Shown here in pieces: positions 8,059-15,974 of a stretch of 33,163 nt of DNA. The notes under the pieces are model-generated. The model saw nothing but the letters and a program-made list of their open reading frames with translations. It searched no databases and was not told the origin of the DNA. The position numbers and the translations under genes are program-made. The DNA comes from an uncultured Clostridium sp. (lineage in GTDB: Bacteria > Bacillota > Clostridia > TANB77 > CAG-508): positions 1-33,163 of the forward strand of contig CAOJJB010000022.1 of the NCBI GenBank assembly GCA_948436975.1, in the 5' to 3' direction. How positions within the stretch are numbered: position 1 is the stretch's first letter; every line of letters begins with the position of its first letter.

Positions 8059-8528
8059 AAGAAATAGTAGAAATTGAATATTTAGATATAGAAGAAAAAC
8101 TAGAAGTTAAAGAATTAATTAATAAAATTATAGAAAACTGTTTTATCACAGAAAATTTAGAAAATTCGGGATTATATATTAGTATTACATTAACAAATTC
8201 AGAAAATATAAAGAAGATAAATAAAAAATATAGAGAAATAGATAAAGAAACAGACGTACTTTCTTTTCCAATGTTTGAAAAAACGGAAATTACTAATATA
8301 AAAGAATTAAAATATAGAGAACCACTAGGAGATATTATAATTTCCATAGAAAAAGTAGAAGAACAAGCAATAGAATATGGACATAGTTTTGAAAGAGAAT
8401 TATCATATATGATAGTACATGGATTTTATCATTTAATGGGAGAAGATCATATAGAAGAAGAAGATAAAAAGCAAATGAGAATAAAAGAAGAAAATATATT
8501 AGAAAAATTAAACATAGTTAGAAACTGA
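8055..8528 (+). CDS. ybeY: Endoribonuclease YbeY (rRNA maturation)
   Basis: 157 residues, normal length. YbeY is a metal-dependent single-strand RNase involved in 16S rRNA 3'-end processing and ribosome quality control. The signature HGFYHLMGEDH at about residues 122-132 supplies the three zinc-binding histidines (122, 126, 132). The upstream block with TDVLSFPM (about 68-75) and PLGDIIIS (about 92-99) also matches the family. The start overlaps the stop of the preceding unknown gene, and dgkA follows after seven bases. This ybeY-dgkA pair is standard in the Bacillota. Confidence 0.95.
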   Translation: MKEIVEIEYLDIEEKLEVKELINKIIENCFITENLENSGLYISITLTNSENIKKINKKYREIDKETDVLSFPMFEKTEITNIKELKYREPLGDIIISIEKVEEQAIEYGHSFERELSYMIVHGFYHLMGEDHIEEEDKKQMRIKEENILEKLNIVRN

Positions 8529-8535
8529 GGTTATA

Positions 8536-8901
8536 ATGAAAGATAAATGGAAAAACAAGAATTTTTTCGAAGCCTTAAAGAATGCTTTAAATGGAGTAAA
8601 ATATACTATAAAAAATGAAAATAATATAAAAGTAGAACTAATTTTTGCTATTTTTGCTATTATAACAAGTATAGTTTTAAAAATTAATATAATTGAAATG
8701 GTTATAATAATATTAATAGTTTTTTTAGTATTTTTTGCAGAATTTATAAATACAACAATAGAAAATATTGTAGATTTGTGTACTGAAGAATATAATGAAA
8801 AAGCTAAAATAGCAAAAGATATTGCAGCAGGTGGAGTTTTAATAGTTTCTATATTATCTGTTATAATTGGAGTATTAATATTTTTACCAAAAATATTATA
8901 A
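8536..8901 (+). CDS. dgkA: Diacylglycerol/undecaprenol kinase family protein
   Basis: A 121-residue integral membrane kinase with about three transmembrane helices (near residues 32-50, 52-74 and 98-117). The family motif is visible as AEFINTTIENIVD (about 68-80), followed by AKDIAAGGVL, which includes the conserved catalytic and metal-binding acidic residues. In Gram-positive bacteria this family usually phosphorylates undecaprenol, recycling the lipid carrier for wall synthesis, rather than diacylglycerol. It sits directly after ybeY as in B. subtilis. A weak GAGG precedes the ATG, consistent with coupling to ybeY. Confidence 0.92.
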   Translation: MKDKWKNKNFFEALKNALNGVKYTIKNENNIKVELIFAIFAIITSIVLKINIIEMVIIILIVFLVFFAEFINTTIENIVDLCTEEYNEKAKIAKDIAAGGVLIVSILSVIIGVLIFLPKIL

Positions 8902-8927
8902 ATTTTGTAAAAATTTAGGAGAAATAT

Positions 8928-9986
8928 ATGAAGAAAAAAATAATAGTAATTATGACAGTAGCATTAATTGTTATATTAGGAGTAATATTTTTTATTATAA
9001 TAAATAAAAATTCAAATAAAACTACTAATATACAAAAAAATAATTTAGAATCAAAAAAAATAGAACAATCTCAAAAAGAAATTGAAATATTTAAAGGAAC
9101 AGATAGTCCAATAGCTTTTATGATAGATAATAACCAAAATGCTCAACCACAAGCTTCAATTAATTCAGCATATATAGTTTATGAAATAATAGTTGAAGGT
9201 GGAGAAACTAGGTTAATGGCATTATTTAAAAATGTCGAAACAGACCGAGTAGGACCAATAAGAAGTGCAAGACATTACTTTTTAGACTATGCTATGGAAA
9301 ATGATGCAATATATGCGCATTTAGGAATGAGTCCACAAGCACAATCAGATATAGAAAGGTTTCATATTAATAATATAAATGGACAAGTATATGATACAGG
9401 AAAACAAAGAACAGAAACATCTTTATATTGGAGAGAAAAACATAAAAAAGCGCCACACAATGCATATACTAGTATTGATTCTATCAAAAAAATATCTAAA
9501 GAGCAAAACTATAATATAATATCAGATAAAAAAAGTGTATTAAATTATGTACCAGATGAAGTAAATTTAGAAATGGAAGATGCAATTATTGCAAATGTAA
9601 TTACAATTCCATATACTGAATCACATAAAGTAAAATATGAATATAATGTAGACACCAAAAGATATGTAAGATATTCAAAAAATAAAAAAATAACAGATGA
9701 AATTACAAAAGAAGATATAACAACAAAAAACATTATTATAACTTTAGCTAAAAACTATGACTTAAAAGATAAAGAAGCTAAAGGAAGGCAGGAAGTAGTA
9801 ACAGTTGGAGAATTAGATGGATATTATATAACAAATGGTAAGGCAATAAAAATAAAATGTATAAAAAAGGGCAGAACAGAGCAAACAAAATATATAGATT
9901 TAAAGGGGAATGAAATAGAAGTAAATGATGGAAACACATGGATAAATATATGTCCAATAGATTCATCAGTATCTATTACACAATAA
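8928..9986 (+). CDS. DUF3048 (YerB-like) membrane-anchored protein
   Basis: 352 residues with an N-terminal transmembrane anchor at about 4-26 (no lipobox cysteine seen), a short Asn/Lys linker, then the DUF3048 domain. Family hallmarks visible are SPIAFMIDN, ASIVYE-like text (here AYIVYEIIVEGGETR), GPIRSARHYF and the second-domain NGNTWINICP near the C-terminus. The domain faces outside the membrane; its biochemical role is unknown. In B. subtilis the homologue YerB is a lipoprotein encoded elsewhere, so its insertion between dgkA and era is a local arrangement. The ribosome binding site is AGGAG. Confidence 0.88.
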   Translation: MKKKIIVIMTVALIVILGVIFFIIINKNSNKTTNIQKNNLESKKIEQSQKEIEIFKGTDSPIAFMIDNNQNAQPQASINSAYIVYEIIVEGGETRLMALFKNVETDRVGPIRSARHYFLDYAMENDAIYAHLGMSPQAQSDIERFHINNINGQVYDTGKQRTETSLYWREKHKKAPHNAYTSIDSIKKISKEQNYNIISDKKSVLNYVPDEVNLEMEDAIIANVITIPYTESHKVKYEYNVDTKRYVRYSKNKKITDEITKEDITTKNIIITLAKNYDLKDKEAKGRQEVVTVGELDGYYITNGKAIKIKCIKKGRTEQTKYIDLKGNEIEVNDGNTWINICPIDSSVSITQ

Positions 9987-10007
9987 TATAAAAAGAAAAG
10001 GTAAAAA

Positions 10008-10910
10008 ATGGAAGAATTTAAATCAGGATTTGTATCATTAGTAGGTAGAACAAATGTAGGAAAATCTACATTATTAAACTCATTAGTAAAAGAAAAAGTT
10101 GCTATAACAGCAAATAAAGTACAAACAACGAGAACAGCAATAAAAGCAATTTTAAATGATGAGAAATATCAAATAATAATTACTGATACACCAGGAATAC
10201 ATAAACCTAAAACAAAATTAGGAGAAACAATGGTAAATACAGCATTTACAATGTTTTCAGAAGTGGATGTGATTTTATTTTTAATAGAAGCTACCTCTGA
10301 GGAAATTGGAAGAGGGGACAGAAGAATATTAGACAAAATAATAGAAAGTAAAAAACCATGTATACTTATTATAAATAAAATAGATTTAGTTAGGAAAGAT
10401 AAATTATTAAATTTAATAGATACATATAGTAAAGAATATAATTTTGAAGCAGTAGTACCAATATGTGCAACTAAACAAGATGGAATTGAAACTATAATTG
10501 AAGAACTTGTAAAAATATTACCAAAAGGTCCAAAATACTATTCAGATGAAGAATATACAGATCAAACAGTAAGACAAATATCAGAAGAAATAATAAGAGA
10601 AAAAGCCTTAAAATTTTTAAACGAAGAGGTTCCACATGGGATATATATAGAAATAGAAAAATTTAAAAATAGAAAAACAACAAAAGGACAAGAAATTCAT
10701 GACATTGATGCAATAATTTATTGTCTTAGAGAATCACATAAAGGAATAATTATAGGAAAAGGTGGAAATCTTTTGAAAAAAATTGCAACATATGCAAGAC
10801 AAGATATTGAGAAAATGCTTGACACAAAAGTAAATTTAAAAGTTTGGGTCAAAGTAAAAGAAGATTGGCAAGAAAAAGATAATATAGTAAATAAATTTAA
10901 AATAAAATAA
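10008..10910 (+). CDS. era: GTPase Era
   Basis: 300 residues, the normal length. Era binds the 3' end of 16S rRNA and helps 30S subunit assembly. The G domain shows G1 GRTNVGKST at 13-21, G3 DTPG at 60-63 and G4 NKID at 123-126. The C-terminal KH domain (about 205-290) carries the GKGG loop near 249-252 that contacts RNA. It lies in the conserved ybeY-dgkA-era-recO region, with one added gene between dgkA and era. The start has only a weak AAAAGG site. Confidence 0.97.
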   Translation: MEEFKSGFVSLVGRTNVGKSTLLNSLVKEKVAITANKVQTTRTAIKAILNDEKYQIIITDTPGIHKPKTKLGETMVNTAFTMFSEVDVILFLIEATSEEIGRGDRRILDKIIESKKPCILIINKIDLVRKDKLLNLIDTYSKEYNFEAVVPICATKQDGIETIIEELVKILPKGPKYYSDEEYTDQTVRQISEEIIREKALKFLNEEVPHGIYIEIEKFKNRKTTKGQEIHDIDAIIYCLRESHKGIIIGKGGNLLKKIATYARQDIEKMLDTKVNLKVWVKVKEDWQEKDNIVNKFKIK

Positions 10911-10989
10911 ATAATTAAAATAAAAATGAAATACCAGTATAAATCTTCTAAAAATTACAAAAGATAAATTCAAGAAGGAGAGTAGAAAC

Positions 10990-11157
10990 ATGATAAAAAA
11001 TTTAGCGTGGAATACATTTAAACAAACAGGAGATATAAATTCGTATTTAGAATTTAAAGAAATGAAAAATATAGAAGAAAATATGAAGGTAATTATAGAT
11101 GAAACAAATAAAAGTAAATGGAATAATAATAGCAGAAAACAATATGGGGGATTTTGA
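10990..11157 (+). CDS. yqzL: YqzL-like small protein
   Basis: A 55-codon ORF starts at ATG 10990 behind AGGAG and ends at TGA 11155-11157. The first ~25 residues (LAWNTFKQTGDINSYLEFKE) match the YqzL family pattern of W-N-x-F-x-x-T-G-x-x-x-x-Y-L-x-x-K-E. YqzL is a ~45-residue protein of unknown function found between era and recO in B. subtilis, exactly this position. The last ~19 codons overlap the start of recO in another frame. That part is Asn/Lys-rich and is probably a recent extension caused by loss of an earlier stop. Confidence 0.8.
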   Translation: MIKNLAWNTFKQTGDINSYLEFKEMKNIEENMKVIIDETNKSKWNNNSRKQYGGF

Positions 11158-11827
11158 TAAGATGCTTACAATCTTAACCCCTAATTTAGGAAAAATTGGG
11201 TGCAGTGCTAAAGGATCAAGAAGACCAAAAAGTCTTCTTCTTAGCGGTACTCAATTTTTATGTTTTGGTGAATATATGTTATTCAAAGTTGCAGATACAT
11301 ATACAATGAACTCTTGTGAAACAATAGAAATGTTTTATAATATAAGAACAGATTTAGATAAATTAACATATGCATCATATATAACTAAAATAATAAATGA
11401 TGTTACAACAGAAAATCAAAATTCATTTAATACATTAAAATTATTTTTAAATACATTATATATGATTTCTGAAACAGATAAAGATTTAGAATTTATAACT
11501 TCTGTTTTTAAAATGAGAATACTTAAAATATTAGGATTTTCCCCTAATATTAAAGAATGTGTAAGTTGTAAAAAACAAGAAGAATTAAAATATTTTAGTA
11601 TAAAAGATAATGGAGCAAAATGTACTGCTTGTGCTAGACAAGATACAAGTGCTTTAGAACTAAGTGATGCTACAAGAAATGCTATAATTTATATTGTGAA
11701 AGCAGATCCTAAAAAAATATTTTCTTTTGAACTTTCTGAAAGCTGTCAAAAAGAACTTCAATTAATATCAAATATATATTTAAATGAAAAACTTGAAAAA
11801 GAATATAAATTAGAAAAATTATTTTAG
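11099..11827 (+). CDS. recO: DNA repair protein RecO
   Basis: 242 residues, the usual size. RecO anneals single strands and with RecR loads RecA at gaps (RecFOR pathway). The N-terminal OB-fold shows the family's opening: V-x-G-I-I-I, then D-x-x-x-T-I-L-T-P-x-L-G-K-I-G. A zinc site is formed by C154-x2-C157 and C175-x2-C178. The start ATG 11099 lies inside yqzL, giving a 59-base overlap; only a weak AAGG precedes it, so recO is probably translated by coupling to yqzL. No later ATG would keep the OB-fold. Confidence 0.93.
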   Translation: MKQIKVNGIIIAENNMGDFDKMLTILTPNLGKIGCSAKGSRRPKSLLLSGTQFLCFGEYMLFKVADTYTMNSCETIEMFYNIRTDLDKLTYASYITKIINDVTTENQNSFNTLKLFLNTLYMISETDKDLEFITSVFKMRILKILGFSPNIKECVSCKKQEELKYFSIKDNGAKCTACARQDTSALELSDATRNAIIYIVKADPKKIFSFELSESCQKELQLISNIYLNEKLEKEYKLEKLF

Positions 11828-11948
11828 TTGTAATTCAAGATGAAGTTTTTTTAGGGAAAATTTTTGTTCAAATTTCATGATTATATTAATTCTTATATGA
11901 TAATATCTTAATGAAAAGTATTTTATCTTGAGTATATAAAAAAATATC

Positions 11949-11977
11949 TTGCAAAATTAAAGTTTTATCTATATAAT
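11949..11977 (+). promoter_or_regulatory. Sigma-A-type promoter of hpf
   Basis: TTGCAA (11949-11954), 17-base spacer, TATAAT (11972-11977), 33 bases before the hpf start. It lies in the 182-base gap after recO and marks hpf as a separate transcription unit. The rest of that gap is AT-rich with no other element I can support. Confidence 0.6.
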
Positions 11978-12009
11978 AATTTTACTAAAAACAAAAAGGA
12001 GTGATAAAT

Positions 12010-12549
12010 ATGAATATAACAATAACAGGAAAAGAATTAAAAGCAACAGAAGCTATTAAAGAATATGTAGAGAAAAAATTAACAAGAATAGAAAAATACT
12101 TTGGAGAAGAAAGTATAGATGTAACAGTTACAATAAAAAAACAAAATGCTTTGGCTGAAATAGCAGAAATGTATGTACAAGTAAAAGGAATGTCATATAA
12201 AGCAGTTACAGAGGATAAAGATTTATATGCATCTATAGATAAAGATATAGATATATTAGAAGGACAAATAAGAAAAACAAAAGCTAAAAAAGAAAAAATG
12301 ATGAAAGACTCTTCAATAAAACAAATGAACATAAATGGAATAGAAGAAGAAAAACCAATAGAAGAAGAGGTAATAAAATCTATATCATATGAAATAAAAC
12401 CAATATCAGTAGAAGATGCAAAATTAAAATTAAGTGAAAGAAAAGGAAACATTTTTTATACATTTGTAAATGTAGATACAGGAAAAGTAAATGTAATCTT
12501 CAAATTAAAAGATACAAACAACTATGGATTAGTAGAACCAGAAGCTTAA
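12010..12549 (+). CDS. hpf: Ribosome hibernation promoting factor, long form
   Basis: I choose ATG 12010 (AAAGGAG about seven bases upstream) rather than the in-frame GTG 12001, which overlaps that site; the protein is then 179 residues. Residues 1-100 form the beta-alpha-beta HPF/YfiA domain that blocks the mRNA and tRNA channels of the 30S subunit. After a charged linker, residues about 120-179 form the C-terminal dimerisation domain of long HPF (KPISVEDAKLKL, then FVNVDTGKVNVIFKLKD and YGLVEP), which joins two 70S ribosomes into 100S dimers in stationary phase. It stands alone between recO and the SASP gene. Confidence 0.95.
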   Translation: MNITITGKELKATEAIKEYVEKKLTRIEKYFGEESIDVTVTIKKQNALAEIAEMYVQVKGMSYKAVTEDKDLYASIDKDIDILEGQIRKTKAKKEKMMKDSSIKQMNINGIEEEKPIEEEVIKSISYEIKPISVEDAKLKLSERKGNIFYTFVNVDTGKVNVIFKLKDTNNYGLVEPEA

Positions 12550-12572
12550 AAATATAAAAAAGCTATCTTAAA

Positions 12573-12609
12573 AATTTCCAAAAATTACTTGTTTAATTTT
12601 TCTGAAATT
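12573..12609 (+). terminator. AT-rich hairpin after hpf, possible terminator
   Basis: AATTTC-C-AAAAATTA (12573-12587) pairs with TAATTTTT-CT-GAAATT (12594-12609) around a six-base loop with a small internal mismatch. It lies 24 bases after the hpf stop. There is no long U-run after the stem, so termination is uncertain. The rest of the gap up to 12744 is AT-rich, with one small TTTTTC/GAAAAA hairpin near 12731-12746. Confidence 0.35.
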
Positions 12610-12744
12610 ACACATTATATATATTGAAAATACATTAAATCATTTTTTGAAATGTTTAATCATTCAAATATTTATATATTTTGAGTGAGATATAAAAAAT
12701 ATTGTATGATTAGATATTTATATTTAGTGTTTTTTCATAAGAAA

Positions 12745-12793
12745 AATAGTGTGAAGTAATTTACTTATTGATAGTAAAGTAGAAAACACTATT
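12745..12793 (+). promoter_or_regulatory. Inverted-repeat leader in front of the SASP gene
   Basis: AATAGTGT (12745-12752) is complementary to ACACTATT (12786-12793). Inside this outer stem lies the near-palindrome AAGTAA-T-TTACTT (about 12754-12766). The structure ends just before the GGAGG site at 12801-12805. It could be an mRNA leader fold or a protein binding site. I could not find a convincing sigma-G or sigma-F promoter in the gap. Confidence 0.4.
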
Positions 12794-12814
12794 AAAATTC
12801 GGAGGTGAATTAAG

Positions 12815-13015
12815 ATGGCAAGAAGTAATAAAAACGTAGTTCCAGAAGCTATGGATTCATTAGAAAAATTCAAATATGAAGTTGCTAGTGAAGTTGGTGT
12901 TAATTTAAAAAATGGTTATAACGGAAATATATCAGCTAGAGATGCTGGTAAAATCGGTGGTAACATGGTTAAAAAATTAATAGAACAAGCTGAAAATCAA
13001 ATGGCTAACAAATAA
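12815..13015 (+). CDS. Alpha/beta-type small acid-soluble spore protein
   Basis: A 66-residue SASP. These proteins coat spore DNA, protect it from UV and heat, and are degraded at germination. The family blocks are clear: the Gpr protease site region KYEVASEVGV (about 20-29), then the G-Y-N-G-N-I-S-A-R-D-A-G-x-I-G-G-x-M-V-K block (about 34-54) that contacts DNA. The ribosome binding site GGAGGTG is nearly perfect, as expected for one of the most abundant spore proteins. It is monocistronic: structured leader upstream, strong terminator downstream. Expression is presumably forespore-specific under sigma-G, but no matching promoter was identified. Confidence 0.96.
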   Translation: MARSNKNVVPEAMDSLEKFKYEVASEVGVNLKNGYNGNISARDAGKIGGNMVKKLIEQAENQMANK

Positions 13016-13038
13016 GTTAAAAGGCTTGAATTATTAGA

Positions 13039-13064
13039 AAAGGTGGGAGAAATCTCACCTTTTT
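13039..13064 (+). terminator. Rho-independent terminator of the SASP gene
   Basis: AAAGGTGGGA (13039-13048) pairs with TCTCACCTTT (13053-13062), ten pairs with one G-U and a GAAA tetraloop, followed by T residues. It lies 23 bases after the SASP stop. Confidence 0.85.
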
Positions 13065-13186
13065 ACTATTTTGTTTTTTATAATGATAAATTTTTTATTA
13101 ATTTTTAATATTATAATATTTGTTAAATATAAAAAGTTGTAAATATTAACTAAAATATAAAAAATGTAGAAAAAAGCAAATAAATG

Positions 13187-13214
13187 TTGTCAAAAAAACT
13201 TTTAATGATATAAT
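13187..13214 (+). promoter_or_regulatory. Extended -10 sigma-A promoter of the HAD phosphatase
   Basis: TTGTCA (13187-13192), a 16-base spacer and TATAAT (13209-13214), with TG one base before the -10 (extended -10). The start codon is 36 bases downstream. This is one of the best promoter matches in the window. The remainder of the 13065-13249 gap is AT-rich without other clear signals. Confidence 0.7.
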
Positions 13215-13249
13215 GAAAGTTAGGATATAATAAAAAAAGGAGAATCTTT

Positions 13250-14125
13250 ATGTATAAATTAATGGCAATAGATTTAGATGGAACATTATTAAACTCATAT
13301 GGAGAAGTATCAGAAAATACAAGAAATGCTTTAAAGGAAGCCAAAAGTAAAGGAGTAGAGATAGTGCTTTCATCAGGAAGACCAATAAGTTCTACAGAAA
13401 GTTTAGCAATTGAATTAGGTGTAGATAATTATTTAATCTCAGGAAATGGAGCAGCTGTTTATGATATAAAAAATCAAGAAATATTATATGATAGATTTTT
13501 AACAAAAGAGCAAGTATTAAATATTGCAAGATTATGCGAGCAAAATAGCTTTTTTTATAATGTTTATACAGAAGATGAAGTTATAGCAAGTTCTTTAAGT
13601 TATAATATTTTATTTTATCATAAAGAGAATGCAAAAAAAGTTGAAGAAAAAAGAACACATATTAATGTTGTACAAAATATAGAAGAATATATAAAGCAAT
13701 CAGGAAAAGAAAAGTTTTTGAAAATCACAGTATGTGATGAATCAAAATTTATATTTAATAGTATAATGAAAAGACTAAAAGAAATTCCAGGAATAGACGT
13801 TTTAGAAGTTGCATATATGTCAAGAAAAAAAATAAAAGATGGCACAAAAGATGTTGATATACAATATTATTATACAGAAGTAACAAATGAAAATGTGAAT
13901 AAATGGACTGCAATAGAATATCTTTTAGAAAAATTAAATATAAAAAAAGAAGAAGTTTTAGCAATAGGAGATAATGTAAATGATAAAGAAATGATAGAAG
14001 GAGCTGGACTAGGAGTAGTAATGGGAAATAGTAACCCCAAAATGAAGGAAATAGCAGATGTAATAGTAGCAGATAATAATTCAGAAGGTGTATTAGAAGC
14101 ACTAAATAAATTTGTAATAAATTAA
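13250..14125 (+). CDS. Cof-type HAD-superfamily phosphatase
   Basis: 291 residues. Motif I DLDGTLL starts at residue 8 (nucleophile Asp8, acid/base Asp10). Motif II lies in VLSSGRP near 39-45. A lysine of motif III (around 216) and motif IV GDNVNDKEM (about 240-248) complete the active site. The large insert between motifs II and III is the C2B cap typical of the Cof/YidA group, which dephosphorylates sugar phosphates, flavin mononucleotide or pyridoxal phosphate; substrate cannot be read from sequence. It starts with ATG after AAAGGAG and has its own promoter. It appears monocistronic. Confidence 0.93.
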   Translation: MYKLMAIDLDGTLLNSYGEVSENTRNALKEAKSKGVEIVLSSGRPISSTESLAIELGVDNYLISGNGAAVYDIKNQEILYDRFLTKEQVLNIARLCEQNSFFYNVYTEDEVIASSLSYNILFYHKENAKKVEEKRTHINVVQNIEEYIKQSGKEKFLKITVCDESKFIFNSIMKRLKEIPGIDVLEVAYMSRKKIKDGTKDVDIQYYYTEVTNENVNKWTAIEYLLEKLNIKKEEVLAIGDNVNDKEMIEGAGLGVVMGNSNPKMKEIADVIVADNNSEGVLEALNKFVIN

Positions 14126-14178
14126 TGTAACAATAAAATTACAAAAGAAATAAGTTTTAATTACAAGTCGCCAATTTA

Positions 14179-14207
14179 TTGATTTTGAGGATTAATTGTT
14201 GTAGAAT
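14179..14207 (+). promoter_or_regulatory. Probable sigma-A promoter of the pilus-like operon
   Basis: TTGATT (14179-14184), a 17-base spacer and TAGAAT (14202-14207). The following leader (14208-14283) contains a TGAGA/TCTCA hairpin (14221-14236). The 11-base TGTAGAATAAA occurs at 14200-14210 and again at 14240-14250. These repeats may be a regulator site or chance in AT-rich DNA. Confidence 0.45.
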
Positions 14208-14283
14208 AAAGTAAAAGGTGTGAGAAAAATATCTCAAAATGTAGAATAAATTTTTTTTATGTAATAAAGGGAGGAACTTAAGT

Positions 14284-15246
14284 ATGGCAATGAATCCAAT
14301 GCAAAGAAGAGCTAGAAATTCATTTTTAATAGGATTTTTAGTAGCATTAATAATAATGGCAGTAGTAGTATTTTTACTATTATATCAAATAAAATCAATA
14401 AAAGAAGCAAAAGCAAAATTAGAAGCACTTCAAAAAAGTGTAGTAGTAGCATCAAGTGATCTTAAATCAGGGCAAACAATAACAATGGATAACTTTGTAT
14501 CTGCAACGGTACAAACATCAGTAAGCCAAGATAGAGTAGTTAGTGCAGACGATTTTGAATTTAAAGATAAAAATGGGGATATAATACAAAAGATAGATGA
14601 AAAAGGTAATGAATTAAAAAAAGAAATGGTAATGAAAATAGATGTACCAGCAGGAACAATAGTAACAAAAGAAATGATGGAAGAATCAGATGACCAAACA
14701 ACAGATACAGCAAGAATTCAAGAATACAATATGATAATACTACCATCACAATTAGTAAATGGAGATTATATAGATATAAGAATTTCTTTACCAAATGGAC
14801 AAGACTTTATAGTATTATCTAAAAAGAAAGTATTAGGAACTAATGAGCAATCTGTATGGTTAAAAGTAACAGAAGGAGAAATATTAACATTAAATAATGC
14901 AATTGTAGAAGCTTATACTATAACAGGATCAAAATTATATGCATTACCATACATAGAACCTGGAAGACAAGATCAAGCAAAACCAAATTATACAGTAAGT
15001 AGAGCAGTAGTAGATTTAATTAATAAAGATCCTAATATAACTGAAGAAGCTAGAGAGAATTTATTTGCTAATTATATATCAGAAATTAGAACAACTTATT
15101 TTGAAACTGCTTTAGAGCCAAATATGGAAAATCAAAGTTCTTTAGTAAGTGCAGGAAATGCAAGTGAAGTAGAAAAAATAAAATCAGCAAGACAAGAATT
15201 TGTAGAATCATTAGAAGGTTCAGAGGATGTTGGATACACAAGATAA
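14284..15246 (+). CDS. CpaB/RcpC-like pilus assembly protein (SAF domain)
   Basis: 320 residues, first gene of the Tad/Flp-like cluster, starting behind GGGAGG. One N-terminal transmembrane helix (about 14-36) is followed by a short coiled segment and an SAF-type domain (about 48-215). The CpaB-like pattern is visible as VVVASSDLKSGQTIT, then PAGTIVTKEM, then a DYIDIRISLPNGQDF stretch. CpaB/RcpC proteins sit in the envelope and help form the passage for the Flp pilus in diderms; in monoderm Bacillota the homologue is a membrane-anchored extracytoplasmic part. The C-terminal 60 residues are acidic and probably flexible. The family call is by pattern, not alignment. Confidence 0.75.
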   Translation: MAMNPMQRRARNSFLIGFLVALIIMAVVVFLLLYQIKSIKEAKAKLEALQKSVVVASSDLKSGQTITMDNFVSATVQTSVSQDRVVSADDFEFKDKNGDIIQKIDEKGNELKKEMVMKIDVPAGTIVTKEMMEESDDQTTDTARIQEYNMIILPSQLVNGDYIDIRISLPNGQDFIVLSKKKVLGTNEQSVWLKVTEGEILTLNNAIVEAYTITGSKLYALPYIEPGRQDQAKPNYTVSRAVVDLINKDPNITEEARENLFANYISEIRTTYFETALEPNMENQSSLVSAGNASEVEKIKSARQEFVESLEGSEDVGYTR

Positions 15247-15267
15247 AAATGGAGGATATGAATACTA

Positions 15268-15960
15268 ATGGAGAAAATTGCTTTTATAGGAAGTTATGAT
15301 AAGGCAGATATGATGATATATGTTGCAAAAATACTAACCTTTTTAGGAAAAAAAGTTTTAGTAGTAGATGCAACAGCTTTACAAAAAACTAGATATATAA
15401 TTCCCAAAATGAAACCTGAAAAACAATATATAACCTCTTTTGAAAAAGTAGATATAGCAATAGGGTTTGAAAGTTTAGAGCAAATAAAAAAATATAAACA
15501 AATAGATTCAAATACTAAATTAGATTATGACTATGCATTAGTAAATATAGATTCATACAAAGGATATTATAATTTTAGAATAAAAACAGAAGAAAAAAAA
15601 TTCTTTGTTACTTCTTTTGACATATATTGTTTAAGAAGAGGTTTGCAAGTATTTAAAAGATTAGAAACACAAGTACAAGTTAAAAAAGTTCTTTTCTCAA
15701 AAGATATGTTACCAGAAGAAGATGAATATTTAAATTATCTTTCTAAAGGTCTAAAAATAAAGTGGGATGAAGACATTATATTTTTCCCATTTGAAATAGG
15801 AGATCAAAATGCTATTTTTATAAATCAAAGATCAGAAAGAATACAAATAAGAGGATTAAGTAGTCAATATATAGATGGAATATTATATATAGTAGAAGAA
15901 ATTAGTGGAGCAAAACAAAGCGACGTAAAAAAAGCTGGAAAGATGTTAGAAAGAAATTAA
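15268..15960 (+). CDS. Divergent CpaE/TadZ-like protein without Walker A lysines
   Basis: 230 residues with the fold pattern of a ParA/MinD-like ATPase: a first beta strand (KIAFIGSYDKADMM), then helix, then KVLVVDAT (about 29-36) and DYALVNID (about 90-97). The expected KGGxGKT loop is replaced by GSYDKADMM, which has no GKT, so nucleotide hydrolysis is unlikely. It stands between the cpaB-like and the second CpaE-like gene, spaced 21 and 14 bases. TadZ/CpaE proteins place the pilus machine in the cell; a pseudo-ATPase partner for the next gene is a reasonable inference. GGAGG lies 12 bases before the ATG. Confidence 0.65.
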   Translation: MEKIAFIGSYDKADMMIYVAKILTFLGKKVLVVDATALQKTRYIIPKMKPEKQYITSFEKVDIAIGFESLEQIKKYKQIDSNTKLDYDYALVNIDSYKGYYNFRIKTEEKKFFVTSFDIYCLRRGLQVFKRLETQVQVKKVLFSKDMLPEEDEYLNYLSKGLKIKWDEDIIFFPFEIGDQNAIFINQRSERIQIRGLSSQYIDGILYIVEEISGAKQSDVKKAGKMLERN

Positions 15961-15974
15961 TCAGGAGGAATAAC

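Noticed and set aside
12650-12800. Sigma-G or sigma-F promoter for the SASP gene
   Set aside because: No pair of boxes with correct spacing found. CACTATTA at 12786 is too close to the ribosome binding site to be a -10.
12801-12806. Another TTCGG(A) like the frameshift sites, just before the SASP start, and one at 3078
   Set aside because: The first is non-coding and forms the ribosome binding site; in the second the frame reads TCG GAG, so CGG is not a codon.
14188-14207. Sigma-H promoter (AGGATTA ... GTAGAAT) before the pilus-like cluster
   Set aside because: The spacing is only six bases instead of 11-12. The sigma-A reading TTGATT-17-TAGAAT fits better.
15258-15299. A 13-codon ORF starting at an ATG closer to the GGAGG than the annotated CpaE-like start
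   Set aside because: It is out of frame, very short and overlaps the real gene; probably chance.
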